Of a stretch of 64,000 nt of DNA, positions 32,001 to 44,472 are shown piece by piece. A program made the position numbers and the translations under genes. The notes under the pieces are model-generated. The model made no database searches. It worked only from the letters and a program-made list of their open reading frames with translations, and was not told the DNA's origin. Each line of letters opens with the position of its first letter. Positions within the stretch are counted from its first letter, which is position 1. Where the stretch lies: contig CM019827.1 in NCBI GenBank assembly GCA_009763385.1, positions 93,780,177 to 93,844,176 of the forward strand, written 5' to 3'. This DNA comes from Coix lacryma-jobi var. lacryma-jobi (Eukaryota > Streptophyta > Magnoliopsida > Poales > Poaceae).

Positions 32001-33860
32001 TGTTGACGGTCCTTAAACACCTATTTTACCATCAACATTTGACCCTCAAGTCCACCAAAAAGGCATGAAATGTAGTCAAATAGGTTTCAAACTAACCAAA
32101 TTCCACATGTCCATAGAATTTTACTTGAATGCAGGATTTGAACCAAATTTGGACATATGGACCCACCAGAGGCCAAGCCCACTCAGCAGGGCCCAAATGG
32201 GCCTAAGGAGGGTGGCGCCCGCCACCCCTAGGTGGCGCCCGCCACTTGGGTTGGCCCAAGCTCCACTCCCTGCCACGTCACCGATCCGTGTGACCTCCCC
32301 AAGGCCAAATCTTGGCCCTTGGTCACTAGGTCAGTGGCATCGGACGGCTCAGGATGAAGTGGCGTGGATCAAGGCTGAATGGTGGTTGCTAGGACATGCA
32401 ACCGACCTCCAAACCGCCTTGGACAACCACCTGGAGACCGTAGGATCAACAACGAAGCATCCAACGGCCAGGGCACTGGCGGCCGCCAGTAGGGGGTGGC
32501 GCCCGCCACCTGACCTAACCCTAGGTTGGTTGGCTGCCCCCTATAAGTACCCCCCTCACTCATTTGGGCTATAAATACCCCCCTGAGGCATCACTTCATT
32601 CATATCCCCTCATATGCCACATCAAGCAACACACAAGCAAGAGAAGCAAGTGAGAGTTAGGTTAGAAGCTTAGAGAGCTTTGACAAGTAGGCTAGCTAGT
32701 AGAGAGAGTATAGCTCTAGTGCCCTCGCTACATCGCGGCTCTTAGTTTAGCACAGCTTAGCCTAAGTCCTTGGCAGTATTAGCGTAGAGCTTGCTAAGAG
32801 AGAAGCGGGTGTGAGCGACTGGCATCGGAGGTCGGTTGATTTCCCGGCGTCTCTAGTCTGGTTTGCTCTCTTGTATCTCAGGTACATTTATCTTTATCTC
32901 AGTACTACTTTAAGCATTACTTTCAGTATTACTTTCAGTATTACTTTATCAAGTACCTTGAGTGTGACCTAGCTATCCTACAGTTCAATTCACTTAGCCA
33001 TAGTAGTTAATCTCTAGTGAGCTTAGTGTTTGATCTTTGCCAATAGGTTGCTTAGTTAGTTTAGTGTTTATCTTATTAAGTCAAGTGTTTGCTCTGACAT
33101 CCGCAAGGGTGTCTCTATTCAAAGCTAGGGTAGAGATAGTTAGAATATAGTTAAGCGTGGTGCTTAGTTATAGACTTACCTTCAGATACGGCTGGACCCC
33201 CGGATAGCTGTGGTAGCAAGCAGGTGGTGACAGCCCTGTGCGCCTTGAATTCCACCACGTAGTTGGCCCAGTTTAATAGTAAGGCTCGTTGTGCTAGCGT
33301 TCAACCTAAGTAAGTGGTAAAGGCTAGTACGCCTCGATACTTGACAAGATAGGAATAAAACTTTACTCAACTTAGTTGCTTTATTGTCTTTTGCCTGCCT
33401 TGCTTCGTAACTATCTTGCTTCGTAGTTATCTAGGAGTAGTTGGTAGTTAGTAGTTAGTTAACTTAGTTACCCTTAGTTATCCTATTTCATTTATCTACC
33501 TATCCATCCACCTTACCTTAGCCATCAACTTCATCCTTACCTAGCCACCCATATATTCTTTCTAGCCTTTCATCTCCTCTCTTCTCCCCTTTCCATTTTT
33601 CTTATTTCTTCAACTCTCATCCCCTCCTTGACTCGACTCATACACCACCCTAGCCTTCCCTTGGGATCAAATAAATCGACACCTGGTACTCCCAGGCGAA
33701 GTGCTACTACGATAGTTCTGTGCGCTTGCAAAATCTCCTCCTGGTAGATTGCAATCTCTCTAGTTAGCTCCAACTAGTGTCGGGACTGACAACCCCGCTT
33801 GGCATTAGTAGATAGCTACTTTAGCTACCCTATCCTAGGTGAAGCTAAGAACTACCAACA
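32001..33860. repeat. Solo LTR (1,860 bp) inside element F, TSD AAAGC
   Basis: It starts TGTTGACGGTCC and ends AACTACCAACA. AAAGC stands on both sides (31996-32000 and 33861-33865), and no internal region is present, so this is a solo LTR left by recombination. The interior contains GGTGGCGCCCGCCA repeats near 32210-32510 and no gene. Confidence 0.85.
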
Positions 33861-34389
33861 AAAGCCTAATCGTAAAAAACATGCATGAACCCGCGACATG
33901 TAACAATCTGGATTGAACTTTGATCCGGCCATCATGATATTATGATTAGCAAAAGCACAAGCAAGCTTGTGAAACAAGGCCGAACGAAGATCAATCTAGA
34001 TTGGGCAAAAGAGTGTTACAAGAATTAAATAAATAAAACATATAACACATGATAACTTAATGAATCTATCAGATCTGCCAAATCTAATAGAGCCGATAAC
34101 TATTTTTACTCATGACTTAATCCGCCGCACGATACAAGACACAAGCAAAAACTTCCCGTCATAAGCTTAAATCCGCCGCACGATACTAAGCTTAACATAC
34201 GAGACTACTTGCATCATATCTAAATCCACCGCATGATACTAGACATGATAACAAGGTTGCCGGGACTTACGGAGGTCGACGGATCAATGATTCCTCTCGA
34301 AGAACTCGACGACACGACTAGGGACTCGAAGATGGCACGGGGCCGGTTTGTATTGATGTGGTTGTGAACAATTTTACAATGGTCGAGGG

Positions 34390-34401
34390 TTTATATTTAT
34401 A
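34390..34401 (-). promoter_or_regulatory. TATA box of the element F LTR
   Basis: TATAAATATAAA on the - strand lies about 300 bases from the U3 end of the LTR, consistent with the gag-protease promoter in the equivalent 5' copy. Confidence 0.45.
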
Positions 34402-34706
34402 CCCTGGACGAAATACGAGTCCTAAACGATTACGATTTACATAATAAAATATGGAAAGATACAAATACTACTCCCAATCCCTTCGGCATCCTCCATTATC
34501 ACGTGTCTTCTCGTGCAAGCCGGTTTTATTTGTAACACCCATCTCCCGAATGGAGCCACCGTTCTACAAAATAGCCGACCGCACATGCATTTGCCGAAAA
34601 CTCCAAGGACCAAATAATCATCTGATTGCTTGCCGAATACTTTCTTCTCTGCTGGCTGGGTCCATCTGTCATATTCTTGTGCGTGCGAAAATCTGGTGTC
34701 AACACA

Positions 34707-34722
34707 TGCCCCCTAATTTTGG
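34707..34722 (-). other. Polypurine tract of element F
   Basis: The - strand reads AAAATTAGGGGGCATG directly before the TGTTGACACC start of the 3' LTR. Confidence 0.75.
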
Positions 34723-34967
34723 GACAAATATTTGTTCCAAAATTCCTTTTCCCACATACATACATGGAAACCTCGGAAGCATCCACTTCTATAGAAATCA
34801 TGCATGTCATAATTACTTCACCTACCGATTCATCTCCCGATGCACCTCTTGGGATCCTTTAAAATCTTCCTTCACTTTGTTTCGACTTGTGCATCCCGAA
34901 CTCCCCTGCTTCGTTCTCAAACTAGAAAAACCCTCTTTTCTCCTGTCATCCCCCAATCAACCAGAAG

Positions 34968-35525
34968 ATGTCTTCCGAGGCGAGCCACCATAGCTCTGAG
35001 TTTGGAGCTTCCAGCACCTCTAAGAGGAGGTTACTCCTTTCTTTCTTCCCTTGATGACTCTAAAAATGAAGCAGTAGTTCTTACATCGTTGCTTCCTTCA
35101 GGAGAACCGGTGACGACCTTCCCGAGGATCTGACCCAGAAGCTTGCAGATCTTCAATTTGATCTGGAGGTAAAGGATCGGGAGATTACCCGAATCTCTCG
35201 AGAGTGTGACGTTGCTCGGGAACGGGCCGTCGGTAAGTATTTTTTCATCATTTCTTTCCCAATGCTTTCTCCCTGCTTTTACTGATTCTTCCTCCTTTTA
35301 GCTCTGGAGACCAAACTTCATTCCCTTGAAGCTGTTGTTGCTGATCTTGCCATCACGGCTAATGTACCGGGCACGACAGCCCTAAGGCGAGTGAATGAGG
35401 TCAACCGAGTCCTCCTCGACACCTCCAGGCTGGCATGGGTTATGGCGCAGCACTTGCCTTCAACGCTGTTCGGATCCATTCCGGTGCCGATTATCGCAAC
35501 TTTGATGTTTGCGAGCGAGGGTTAG
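34968..35525 (+). CDS. Antisense spliced gene 2 of element F (138 aa as read)
   Basis: Runs opposite to gag. Exons 34968-35029, 35102-35232 and 35302-35525 join with GT-AG introns and matching phases into 417 nt. The start is MSSEASHHSSEFGASSTSKR; the middle is a charged heptad-like helix (DLTQKLADLQFDLEVKDREI), likely a coiled coil. A second frame continues beyond the stop to 35635 (GLEYRVIRFVDDMKEAGTDL), and it looks like the original C-terminus. A one-base change near 35432 therefore probably truncated the protein. The function is unknown. The position and coiled coil recall the tail of the antisense gene in element H. Confidence 0.55.
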
Positions 35526-36141
35526 AATACAGGGTGATACGCTTTGTTGATGACATGAAAGAAGCTGGAACAGATCTGGCTGATTCTTTTGACTTCGATC
35601 TTCCGATTAGGAATAGGATAGAATGGACGAACTGACTTTCCATTGTAACTTGTTCTCCCTTTTGTAAATAAGAAGTTTCTTTGTTCGTCCTCCTGGAATC
35701 AACCTGTGATTGATCCTTCGAGATTAATGTGTATTCTGCTTCGTGTGCCAGCCACTGACTTTCCTTTTGCTTTAGCGGCGATGTACATTACATCGGCTAT
35801 CGTTGATAATCATGCTGATTGTCTTTGTCCTGCAAGCAATTGCTGTAATTGATTATTTAGGATCCGAAGTTCTCAATCTTCCAAACCATGACAGCACCGG
35901 GATAGCATTTTAGAAGACTCTCCCGTTTTTGGCTTCCCTTTCTCGACGTCAATTGGTAATATGAGTTCCCAAATAATTAGCTGAAACCGAACACTTTACA
36001 TAGCAACCATCTTTAGCCGAATTTTATCGGCTCCATGAGTTCCCCAAGTCAGCAAAGATTTTGGCCCGGCCCAATAACGGTCCATAAACTGCGAAAACCC
36101 TAACCCAACGCGTGTTTTTTCCAGTGTGCAAGTCATAGCTC

Positions 36142-36149
36142 TATAAATA
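36142..36149 (+). promoter_or_regulatory. TATA box of antisense gene 1 of element F
   Basis: CTCTATAAATATGACC lies 127 bases upstream of the ATG at 36269, outside any LTR. The spacing fits a plant core promoter with a ~90-base leader. Confidence 0.55.
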
Positions 36150-36268
36150 TGACCCTAGACAGGCCATCCCCCTTGACTCTAATCAACCAATTTGACTTGC
36201 AAACTCTCCACTTCTCGGCTTTTAAGCTCAAGCTAGAGAAAAAAAATCTTTCGCCTGCGTTTCCAATA

Positions 36269-36929
36269 ATGGCAGGCAACAGCAATCACAGCAGACACCC
36301 TACCGGGCCCGAGGCAGGAGGAAGCCGAGCATCAACTCACTGGTGTTATGGGTAAAAACTGATTTCTTGCCCCCTTGTGGTAGCTTTTCTTGCTCATCCA
36401 TTCCTGACTCACTGCTTTCTTTCCTTTCAGGGTAAGGCCTATCTCCAACCAAGCTCAGGCTCTTTCCCCACAAGACTTGTCTAAGAGATATGACATTGAG
36501 GAAACTGAACAGACATACCAGTGGAAACAAATCTGCAACACTATCAAAGGTTAATGAAACCCTCACTTTGACCTCCTTCTTTTGATTGAGCTCGTGCCTG
36601 CCTGACACATCCTCCCCCTTTCGCCAGCTCCTTCTGCGAAGAATGACTGTCTTGATGCTACGGATGGTCGCACAGATCGGGCCGTCATCGAAGGTATGCA
36701 TCTTGATGCTGAAAATGGCTACATAGATCAGGCCATCATCCAAGGCGTGCATACCAGGATCTCCCTCGGGCTAGTGGTGATGAGTTCTTGGTTCAAGGAA
36801 AACATCCTTTTCCACCAATCGGTTTTGCAGACGAGCCCCTGGATGACTTTGAAGATGATGATCACGCCGTTGCCCTTCGCTGAAAACACTGATCCTCAGT
36901 CTGTTCTGAACAAATCATTCCAAAAGTAG
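36269..36929 (+). CDS. Antisense spliced gene 1 of element F (167 aa)
   Basis: Runs opposite to gag-protease. Exons 36269-36351, 36431-36549 and 36628-36929 carry GT-AG introns with matching phases and total 504 nt. The start reads MAGNSNHSRHPTGPEAGG. Exon 2 is rich in Gln and charged residues. I recognise no domain. A different frame near the end of exon 3 reads FADEPLDDFEDDDHAVALR, an acidic tail that could be the original end, so the last ~30 residues as given are uncertain. It has its own TATA box. Confidence 0.55.
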
Positions 36930-37795
36930 TTTGTACTAGGACGAATTTGTAATCGAATAAATGAAGCTTGTTCTTCTCTGAGCAATGTTTATTTGCATCT
37001 CTCGATTCCAATGATCTTTTCTGATTGCAACATTTCTCCAGAAGAACGTTTGCCGAATGTATGACGTCATTTTAGCCGACTAGATCTCGTTTTTGATGTG
37101 TCATGTCACTCGGCATCTTATTTACTGCACTTCACCTTTCTCTTCCCCCAATAAACCTACCACTTGAAAAATGCTAGGATTATCGGGTCATGAACACTCT
37201 TGCACTAAAGGCGATATAAATAATATTGGCTATAACTCAAATTTCTGGAACATCTTTTCTGCTAAAGGCGATGTTTTTTCACATCGGCTGAATATAAATA
37301 TCCTTGAATTCATTTCGCATATGACTACCACGCGTTCGGCTTTCAACAAGTAGTGCCGAAGCTCAGTCCACAAGTGACAAAATTTCTTTACAGCGGAATA
37401 CCCTTCTCTGGGTTTAACTTTTTCGGCTAAAGCTAGCTGCTACCTATCTTTTCCCTTAAACTTGAAATAAGGGCCGATCCTGCTACAAGGCTATCGGCCG
37501 CCACGTACAACTTGAAACGATCACCAAGTTGTGGAAACGCCTTCGTATATTCTTCAATTTCACCAAGAGTTTATGTTGTACGTCACCTCACACAAATCCC
37601 TCCTGATCTTTCTTGAGCCTTGGCAATGGAGATATAAACAGATCCTTCTCAAAAGTTTACCAACTTCAACCTATAGCGGACTCAAATTCGCACATATTAA
37701 TCCTGTCCTCGGCTTCATCATCAACACTTTATTCCTTGTCAGCCGACATAGAACTTGGTCCTGATTCCTCTCCATTACCTCAGTTATATTACTTA

Positions 37796-38869
37796 TTAAA
37801 AATTGCTCTGAGAGCCGATCGTTTGAATCGGATGTTGGTCCTTGTCGAAAACGTTCACAGGACCTACTTCCCAAGCTCTTCCAGAGAAGCACTCGACACC
37901 ATCATATTCCCAGTAGATGGGCTCTGTGTTAGCAATACTCACCGAATCATCAGCATGGACAACCTCGATATCATCTCCAATCCATTGGATGAGGAACTGA
38001 TGCATGGTTGACGGTACACAGCAGTTTGCATGTATCCAATCTCTTCCCAATAGCAAACTGTATGCCCCCTTGCCATCAATGACGAAGAAGGTAGTGATCA
38101 AAGTTTTAGTCCCGATCGTCAACTCAACATGGACTGCTCCCCGAGTATCAGAGGAATTACCAGCAAAGTCTCTCAACACCATGTCGGTTTTCAATAAGTC
38201 TTCACTTGTCAACCCAAGTTTTCTAAAGGTGGTATATGGCATGATGTTTATGGCAGCCCCTCCATCAACGAACATCTTGCTTAGTGGCTTGCCATTAACA
38301 TACCCCCTCATATAAAGTGGCTTCAAGTGTCGATGCTTAGCTGGTTTATCGAATACTGCGCTTTGAGCTAAAACAAAATGAGCCAACAACTCTTCGAATT
38401 CATCTTCACCAAAATCTGAATACACCTCGTCTTGGACATCCTGTTCTTCAGGAGCTATAAATTCTGATGGAAGAAAGAAAGCCATGCATGCATCAGCCGA
38501 ACGATCACCTCTATCCGGCCTTTCTTTAGGACGCCAAATTTGTTTCGTCTTGGCACCTGCCTGCGCTAACTCTCTGTTTCTTAGGCGTTGTACCCTTCTT
38601 TTCTGGCTTCTTCTCAATCCTGGTGGACACCACTGTCCTCTCTGCCAGACATACTCGCGGTACTCTTCTTCTCCAGTGCGAGCCCAACTTTGATCGGCAA
38701 ATCCTCTTTCCCGCCGATCTTCGGAATTATTTATTTTTAAACGCCGATCGTCCTCAGGGACTCGCGCCCCAAGCCTTTCATGAACAGAACGGCGGTTGAC
38801 CCGAGACTGCCTATACTCGAAGTACTGATTACTACACTCGGGGCAGTTGTTCTTAACAGGCAGTTTCAA
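37796..38869 (-). pseudogene. Aspartic protease part of element F polyprotein
   Basis: A retropepsin is visible: VNGKPLSKMFVDGGAAINIM with DGGA in place of the usual DTGA/S, as in many Tat-type elements, then FFVIDGKGAYSLLLGRDWIH. An RR-rich basic region and a Cys-containing NCPECSNQYFEYRQSR stretch come before it. The frame stops at 37796 and nothing like RT follows downstream on the - strand. It is separated from gag by breaks between 38870 and 39136. Confidence 0.75.
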
Positions 38870-39136
38870 GCCTTCGTTCCAACAATACTGGAAGAATGAG
38901 CATTCTCAATGAGATTGTCCATGCTCCCTCATATCTTCTCGTTCTTCTTGGTACATCTCTTCTTCGTACCTTCGCTGTTTTTCCAGGAACTTCTGTTCTT
39001 CATAAAATCTCCGCTTTTGGTACCGTTTCTGTTCCCGACGCCATTTATTCAACAGAATACGCGTACAGGAAGTTTCACCCGTCTCAGCTCGGCTAATTTG
39101 GAACCGAACCCTTTGCTGAAGCTCTTTATTTGTAAT

Positions 39137-41001
39137 CTACCGATCAGGGTCAATAGCACCAACTTCCCTTGCTCTATCAGAGGTTAACACTTTCATTTTG
39201 CTCTTACCCCTGGGATCAGCTGCATTGACCATATTAACAGAGAAGGACACAGTGTTCTGTCCAAAAGGGCTATCATCAACCTTCATCTTTCCATCAAACC
39301 TCAGATGCCCATCATGGATAGCTTTCTGGATCCGCACTCTGAACACCCGGCAATCGTTTATGGAGTAGGATCTAGTATTATGGAAACCACAATACTTCTT
39401 GTCTTTGACTCCTTCAGGATGCAGCATAGGATGACCGTCCGGCAACTTGATGCGTCCTTCCTTTACCAAGTACTCAAATAATTTATCTGGCTTGGAAACA
39501 TCAAAGTCATAAGTACCTTTTTGTTGCCTCAGCCATCGCTGGTTGACTTGAGTCGGCTCTTTAGCCCAAACTATCTCGGCTGCAGCTATTTCATCTTCAT
39601 CATTGTACTCAGTTGCTTCTTCCAAGAAAGCTTGATACATCTCGGCAGCCACATCACCCTTCTGGAAATGATTATTCCTTTTAAATCCCTGGGCTTGACT
39701 ACTCATCGTTGCCAACCTCTGTGATAATTGCCTGAGGTCATCAAACTCCATGCCGAATAGCTTCTCTTTGATATTCGACAACATACCAGCTATAGCTATC
39801 CCCGGCAACTGGTCATCCGGCAAATTCAGAGAATAGCAAAGATTCTTGGTTTCCCTGAATCGGCGCAAATATTCTTGTGGCGTCTCGCCAGGTTTCATCC
39901 TCAGGCTCATGAGGTCGACCAACTTCTTCTCGCTGGTACCCGTAAAGAAATATGAGTGGAATCTCTGTTCCAGCTCTACCTAGGTATTAATAGAATTTGT
40001 CGGCAGAGAAGCAAACCACGAAAAGGCTGGTCCTGTCAATGACAATGGGAAGTACCGAATCCTCCAAGCTTCATCCGTAGATGCTTCTCCAAGTTGCATC
40101 AAATAGCCGCCGATGTGCTCTATAGTACTGGTGTCATCTTGGCCTGAAAACTTGGTAAAATCAGTGGGAGGCTTCACCCTCGGAGGAAGTGCTACCCGAT
40201 TGTACCATTCCAGGTAAGGGGACTTGTAGGCATATGACTGACTCTTTGGCTTTAGGCCAAATTGATTTTGCATCATATCAGCCATCCTATGCATGATGAG
40301 GTCAATATTCGAATCAGGAGCTGCTTGTGCTTGCCCCCCAGGATGTAGATTTGCCGAACTCTTGTAGCCTGGATTCGGAAGAGCATTAATTGAGCTATAA
40401 TTGATGAACTCCTGATATCCATCCCCAAACATATTCCTTTGTATCCTGTTTGCTGCAGGAGACACTTTAGAAGCAGATTGTGGGACGTTCCCTATCGTGC
40501 CAAACGTGACCTGGCCATAAGTCTGGGGAGGTTATTGCGCTTCATGAGGAACCACCCCACCTATGCTTGGGCCAGCTCCGCCCTCTTCGGCAACCTTTCG
40601 ACGTTGAGGTACCGGGAACAATAGCGGTCCTTGCATTGGACCAGCAGCTTCTTCAAAGCGTTTATCCGCTGTTGGACCAAAAATGCTAACCATGACAGCA
40701 CGAAAAGTATTCAAGAAAGCTGCCTGATGATTGGTCATGGCTCCTGATACAGCTTTGTACACTAATTCGGTCATCTTCCGAATAGCTTCTTCTTCATCAT
40801 TGTCAGACAGCTCGGATTGGTGATGAGGAATGATCTTTGGAATTCTTGCTTCTGGAAGACTTTGCCGCTCTTGTTCTTGGAGAAAGACACCAGGCACTTG
40901 CGCTGGAATTCATCACAGGCTTGTTGCACTAAGCTTTTAAATTCTGGCGGCAAGTCATCCATGATCACATCCAGAATTTGATCATTGCTAATCTCAGGCA
41001 T
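39137..41001 (-). pseudogene. gag of element F
   Basis: The likely start is ATG 41001-40999 (MPEISNDQILDVIMDDLPPE). A frame change lies near 40880. The frames 40897-40532 and 40465-39980 carry the N-terminal and capsid parts; the Retrotrans_gag core includes PPTDFTKFSGQDDTSTIEHI and YFPLSLTGPAFSWF. A TAG at 39980-39978 stands where a Trp is usual, and the frame continues from 39922 (LRMKPGETPQEYLRRFRE). At least three breaks make it inactive. The Gag would form particles for its own RNA. Confidence 0.8.
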
Positions 41002-41015
41002 CTTGAAACGAAGGG

Positions 41016-41033
41016 GTCCCACCGGGCGTGCCA
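41016..41033 (-). other. PBS of element F
   Basis: After the 5' LTR end (GCGTCAACA) and the spacer CACTTTT, the - strand reads TGGCACGCCCGGTGGGAC, in the normal PBS position. Confidence 0.7.
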
Positions 41034-41040
41034 AAAAGTG

Positions 41041-41527
41041 TGTTGACGCAAAACGTGACACCTCGCGCCAAGCACACAGCAAGCCGAAAAGCTGGCTTCA
41101 ATCGGGTGCCCGAAGTATGTTGATTCCGGAAACGTGCCAGTCGGTTTGACCTGAAAACCAACAAGGGATAAAAACATGAGAATACCTCTGGAACATGCCG
41201 GGTGAGACCAGACAGTTCCATATGTACGGCTTTGAAAGCCAATCACGACGGCACACAGCTATAGAAGCTGTCTGTCAAAGCATGTTTGTAAAGTCATTCG
41301 GCAAGTATGAAAGCAGAGTATGTAAAGCATATTAACTGCCGAATGCATATGTAAGGAGAGACATGCTTGAACAAATTGAGGATATTATAAACAGGTAACT
41401 TGCAAAAATAGATCTATTCAAATAACACATGCATAGGCTAATCCAACTAATCTGCCGCACATTTAGTCTTCATAAACCCGTCAGGCATAAACTCAAGCAA
41501 AGCTAATCCACCGCATGATACCACTTG
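41041..41527 (-). repeat. 5' LTR of element F, cut by element H
   Basis: It matches 31274-31760 with about ten differences (for example ACGCAAAACG against ACACAAAATG) and stops at ATACCACTTG, where element H begins. The rest of this LTR must lie beyond the window. Confidence 0.85.
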
Positions 41528-41554
41528 TGTCGGGGGAACGCCAAAGGGGTACCC

Positions 41555-43583
41555 TGAAAGGTCCTAAATGGCTAGAGGGGGGGTGAATAGCCTATAAAAA
41601 TTTCTACAACAACACTTAAACAAACTAGTTAGACAACTAAATGGCGAAGCGAAGTTTGCGCTAGCTCTACACAGATGCAAGCCACCTATTCACAATTCTA
41701 GATAACCACAAACTCTAAGTCACACAATATCAAATGAACCATTCAACAACTAAACAAGCAATAATGTATATCACTACACAAGATAAAAGAATGTAACTAA
41801 CAACAAGGTATAAAAATAACTTGCAAGAAAGTAACAAATGTAAGTACAAGAGATAGAGATGTGTATACCGAGCCGGCAAGAGATTAATAAATGAATATCA
41901 AAGAATACCACGGAGACAGGTTGACACAATGATTTTTCCTCCGAGGTTCACTTGCTTGCCGGCAAGCTACGTCCCCGTTGTAGCGATACACCCACTTGGA
42001 GGTTCACGCGCTAATAGGCATCACACGCCTAACCCTCAATAGGGTGCCGCACAACCAACACAAGATGGGGATCCACAAGCTACGAGCAATCCACTAGAGT
42101 TACCTTTGGCGCTCCGCCGGGGAAGGTACAAGAAACCCCTTACAAATCACCGGGAGATGGCCACGAACAATCACCACTCGTGCCTAATCTCCTCCGCTGC
42201 TCCAAACCGTCTAGGTGGCGGCAACCACCAAGAGTAATAAGAATATCCGCAGCAACAACAATCGCCAAGTGCCACTAGATGCAAACTCACAAGCAAATGC
42301 ACTTGGATCTCTCGATCTCACTTGGATTCGCACTAACAAGCAAAGAGATCGGAGGGAGGGATTAGATCTTGCTCAAGAGGATGTTCAAGAAGTCGGAAAG
42401 TCAAGAAGCTCTCCCCAAAGGCGGCCACGGCCAATTTATAGAGAGGGGAGGACGACAGCCCGAACCCTACTTTTCTGCGCTTGGTCGGTAGTACCGACCC
42501 ATCCTGGGCGGTAGTACCGACAGAGTCAAACTAGCCGTTTAACACACGACCCGCTGATTTAGGCGAAGCACCGACTCTCTGGTCGGTACCTCCGAGGTCG
42601 GTAGTACCGGCCCTATGGCGGTACTACCGGCAGGCTACTTTCGGATCTACACAGGACGCATTCAAAAACTTCCTCCAGACCTTTGAACTACCGATCCCCT
42701 GGTCAGTACTTCCGAGCCCGGTGGTACCGGCCCTATGGCGGTACCACCGCCAGGTCAACTTCCACTCAACTCAGAGAGCTCCGCAAACTTGCCAACCACC
42801 GGCCTTGGGTCGGTAGCACCGGGCGCGGTACTACCGAGGTTATGGCGGTACTACCGGTAGGTCTTTTTCAAAACCACACAGAGAGCTCTGCAAAACTCCT
42901 CAGGGCCACGGTACCACCGACCATCCGGTCGGTACCACCGCCGGCGGTAGTACCGAGCTTATAGCGGTACCACCGCCAGGCCAAAAACGCCCCAACACAG
43001 AGAAGGCTGCACGCAGCACCTATGGGCGGTACCACCGACCACCCTGGTCGGTACCACCGACCATACACAGAAAACTTCATTTTCTTCTCTGTGTTGATCC
43101 AAAACTACTTCAACAACTTCTCCTTTGCAAAAGTGCTAACACCACCAAGTGTTCATCATCTTGTGCATGTGTGTTGGCATTTTCACAAACATTTTCAAAA
43201 GATTCGAGTTAGCACACTAGGTCCAAATGCATATGCATGTATGAATTCACCTAGTGGCACTTGATAACCGCAATCACTGAGATACTCCCCTCTTAATAGT
43301 ACGGCTATCTATCCTAAATGCACTCACACCCTCTATGGTGTCTTGAGTGCCAAAACAAAATTCCTATTTATACCTTTGCCTTGATCTCCGTAGGGGTTTT
43401 GCTTTTCTCTTCTTCTTTTTCCAAATGTGGAGCACTTGATCCATCTTTTGGTCATCACCACCAATACCATGATCATCATCTAGCTTTCGCACTTGGTGTG
43501 TACCAACCTAGCTCATAAACACTTCATGACAAGGTTAGTACTCTAGGTGACATCAATTATCCAAAACCAAACAAGGACTTTCA
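41555..43583 (-). repeat. Solo LTR (2,029 bp) inside the LTR of element H, TSD TACCC
   Basis: It starts TGAAAGGTCCTAAATGG and ends AACAAGGACTTTCA. TACCC stands on both sides (41550-41554 and 43584-43588). It belongs to the same family as the TR-GAG LTRs and lies in the same orientation, with its own GGTACTACCG / GGTACCACCG array at about 42482-43072. It inserted only 26 bases into the H LTR. Confidence 0.85.
42482..43072. repeat. Palindrome array in the solo LTR
   Basis: Units with TATGGCGGTACTACCG or TATAGCGGTACCACCG and GGTCGGTACCACCGACC are spaced roughly 100 bases apart and separated by ACACAGAGAGCTC-like words. Confidence 0.7.
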
Positions 43584-44472
43584 TACCCCCAATCAACGCA
43601 AAACACACGGGTTAAAACCTAGAACACCAATTAATAGTAAGCCCGGCTGGGCTTAACCACCCGAATACCAACCTATCAAAGCCCACAGCACCGGCCCACC
43701 ACGGGGAAGCCTAGGCCCGCCAAATGCTTCACAAACCACCTCGTGGTAGCCTGCCTCTCGAGCCCTGGCTCAAGGGGTTCGAACCCGCCACCGCCATACA
43801 CCACCCCTCGAAACCCGGCACAGGGCCCTCGAGCCTCGCTGGCCCGGCTGCCAACCCCTCGAGGGCACATCACGCCCCTCGAGCAGCGCCAAGCACCGGA
43901 TGCCAACCCCACACCAAACATTTAATGCACTCACCTACCCCCGTCACGTCCTCTGAGACGCAGCATGCGCCACAATGAACCGGAGTCTGGGTCAAACCTC
44001 CTTTTTACCATAAGCATGGGTGAAAAGGCGCCAGTACAACACTGTTCGACCATACCCTGCACTGTGGCACGTCCCGGTCACATCTCGAGACCCGAATTTC
44101 CGCTGTACGACCGGGTTCCCCGGGACTCGCCCATACCTGCGGAGCTCGAGCCTCCCGCAGGCGCCACCTCGAGGCTGGTTCTGCGCCCCTCGAGCCCTAA
44201 TTGCTGTCATATGATTGGAGGGCAGGTACCCCTAAGACCCGGCGGGACTGCGCACGTATCGCACGTGCCGGGATGGGCGGTGCACGGCCTCCACGTCGCC
44301 ACGCCTCCACGTCCGCGCCCAGAATGGAGGCCACGCCTCAGGGACGCCTCAACAGCAACACCCACACCGGCTCCAGTGACCCCGACAAGACAGATTTCCT
44401 ACCCTCCGTCGTATTGGGCTTTGTATATCCCTACCCTTGTATCATTCCAGTGTAACCCTGGCCTCCTCTTGC

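Larger units (their letters stand above)
31274..34706 (-). repeat. 3' LTR of element F (contains a solo LTR)
   Basis: On the + strand it starts TGTTGACACAAAATG and ends CTGGTGTCAACA. Without the inserted solo LTR (32001-33860 plus one TSD) it is about 1,568 bp. A TATA candidate on the - strand lies at 34401-34390. Words such as CCGCCGCACGATAC and CCACCGCATGATAC recur about eight times. Confidence 0.85.
31274..41527 (-). mobile_element. Element F: Tat-type LTR element with gag and protease only
   Basis: The 3' LTR is at 31274-34706 and the 5' LTR starts at 41041. The PPT (34722-34707) and PBS (41033-41016), both on the - strand, set its direction. The interior codes for Gag and an aspartic protease on the - strand, and for two spliced genes on the + strand near the 3' LTR. 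No RT, RNase H or integrase motif is present, so it is non-autonomous. The two LTRs agree closely over the ~490 bases that can be compared. Its 5' LTR is broken at 41527 by element H. Confidence 0.85.

Noticed and set aside
32065..32574. 169-aa open frame in the solo LTR
   Set aside because: It lies within a TSD-bounded LTR, has no domain and overlaps GGTGGCGCCCGCCA repeats.
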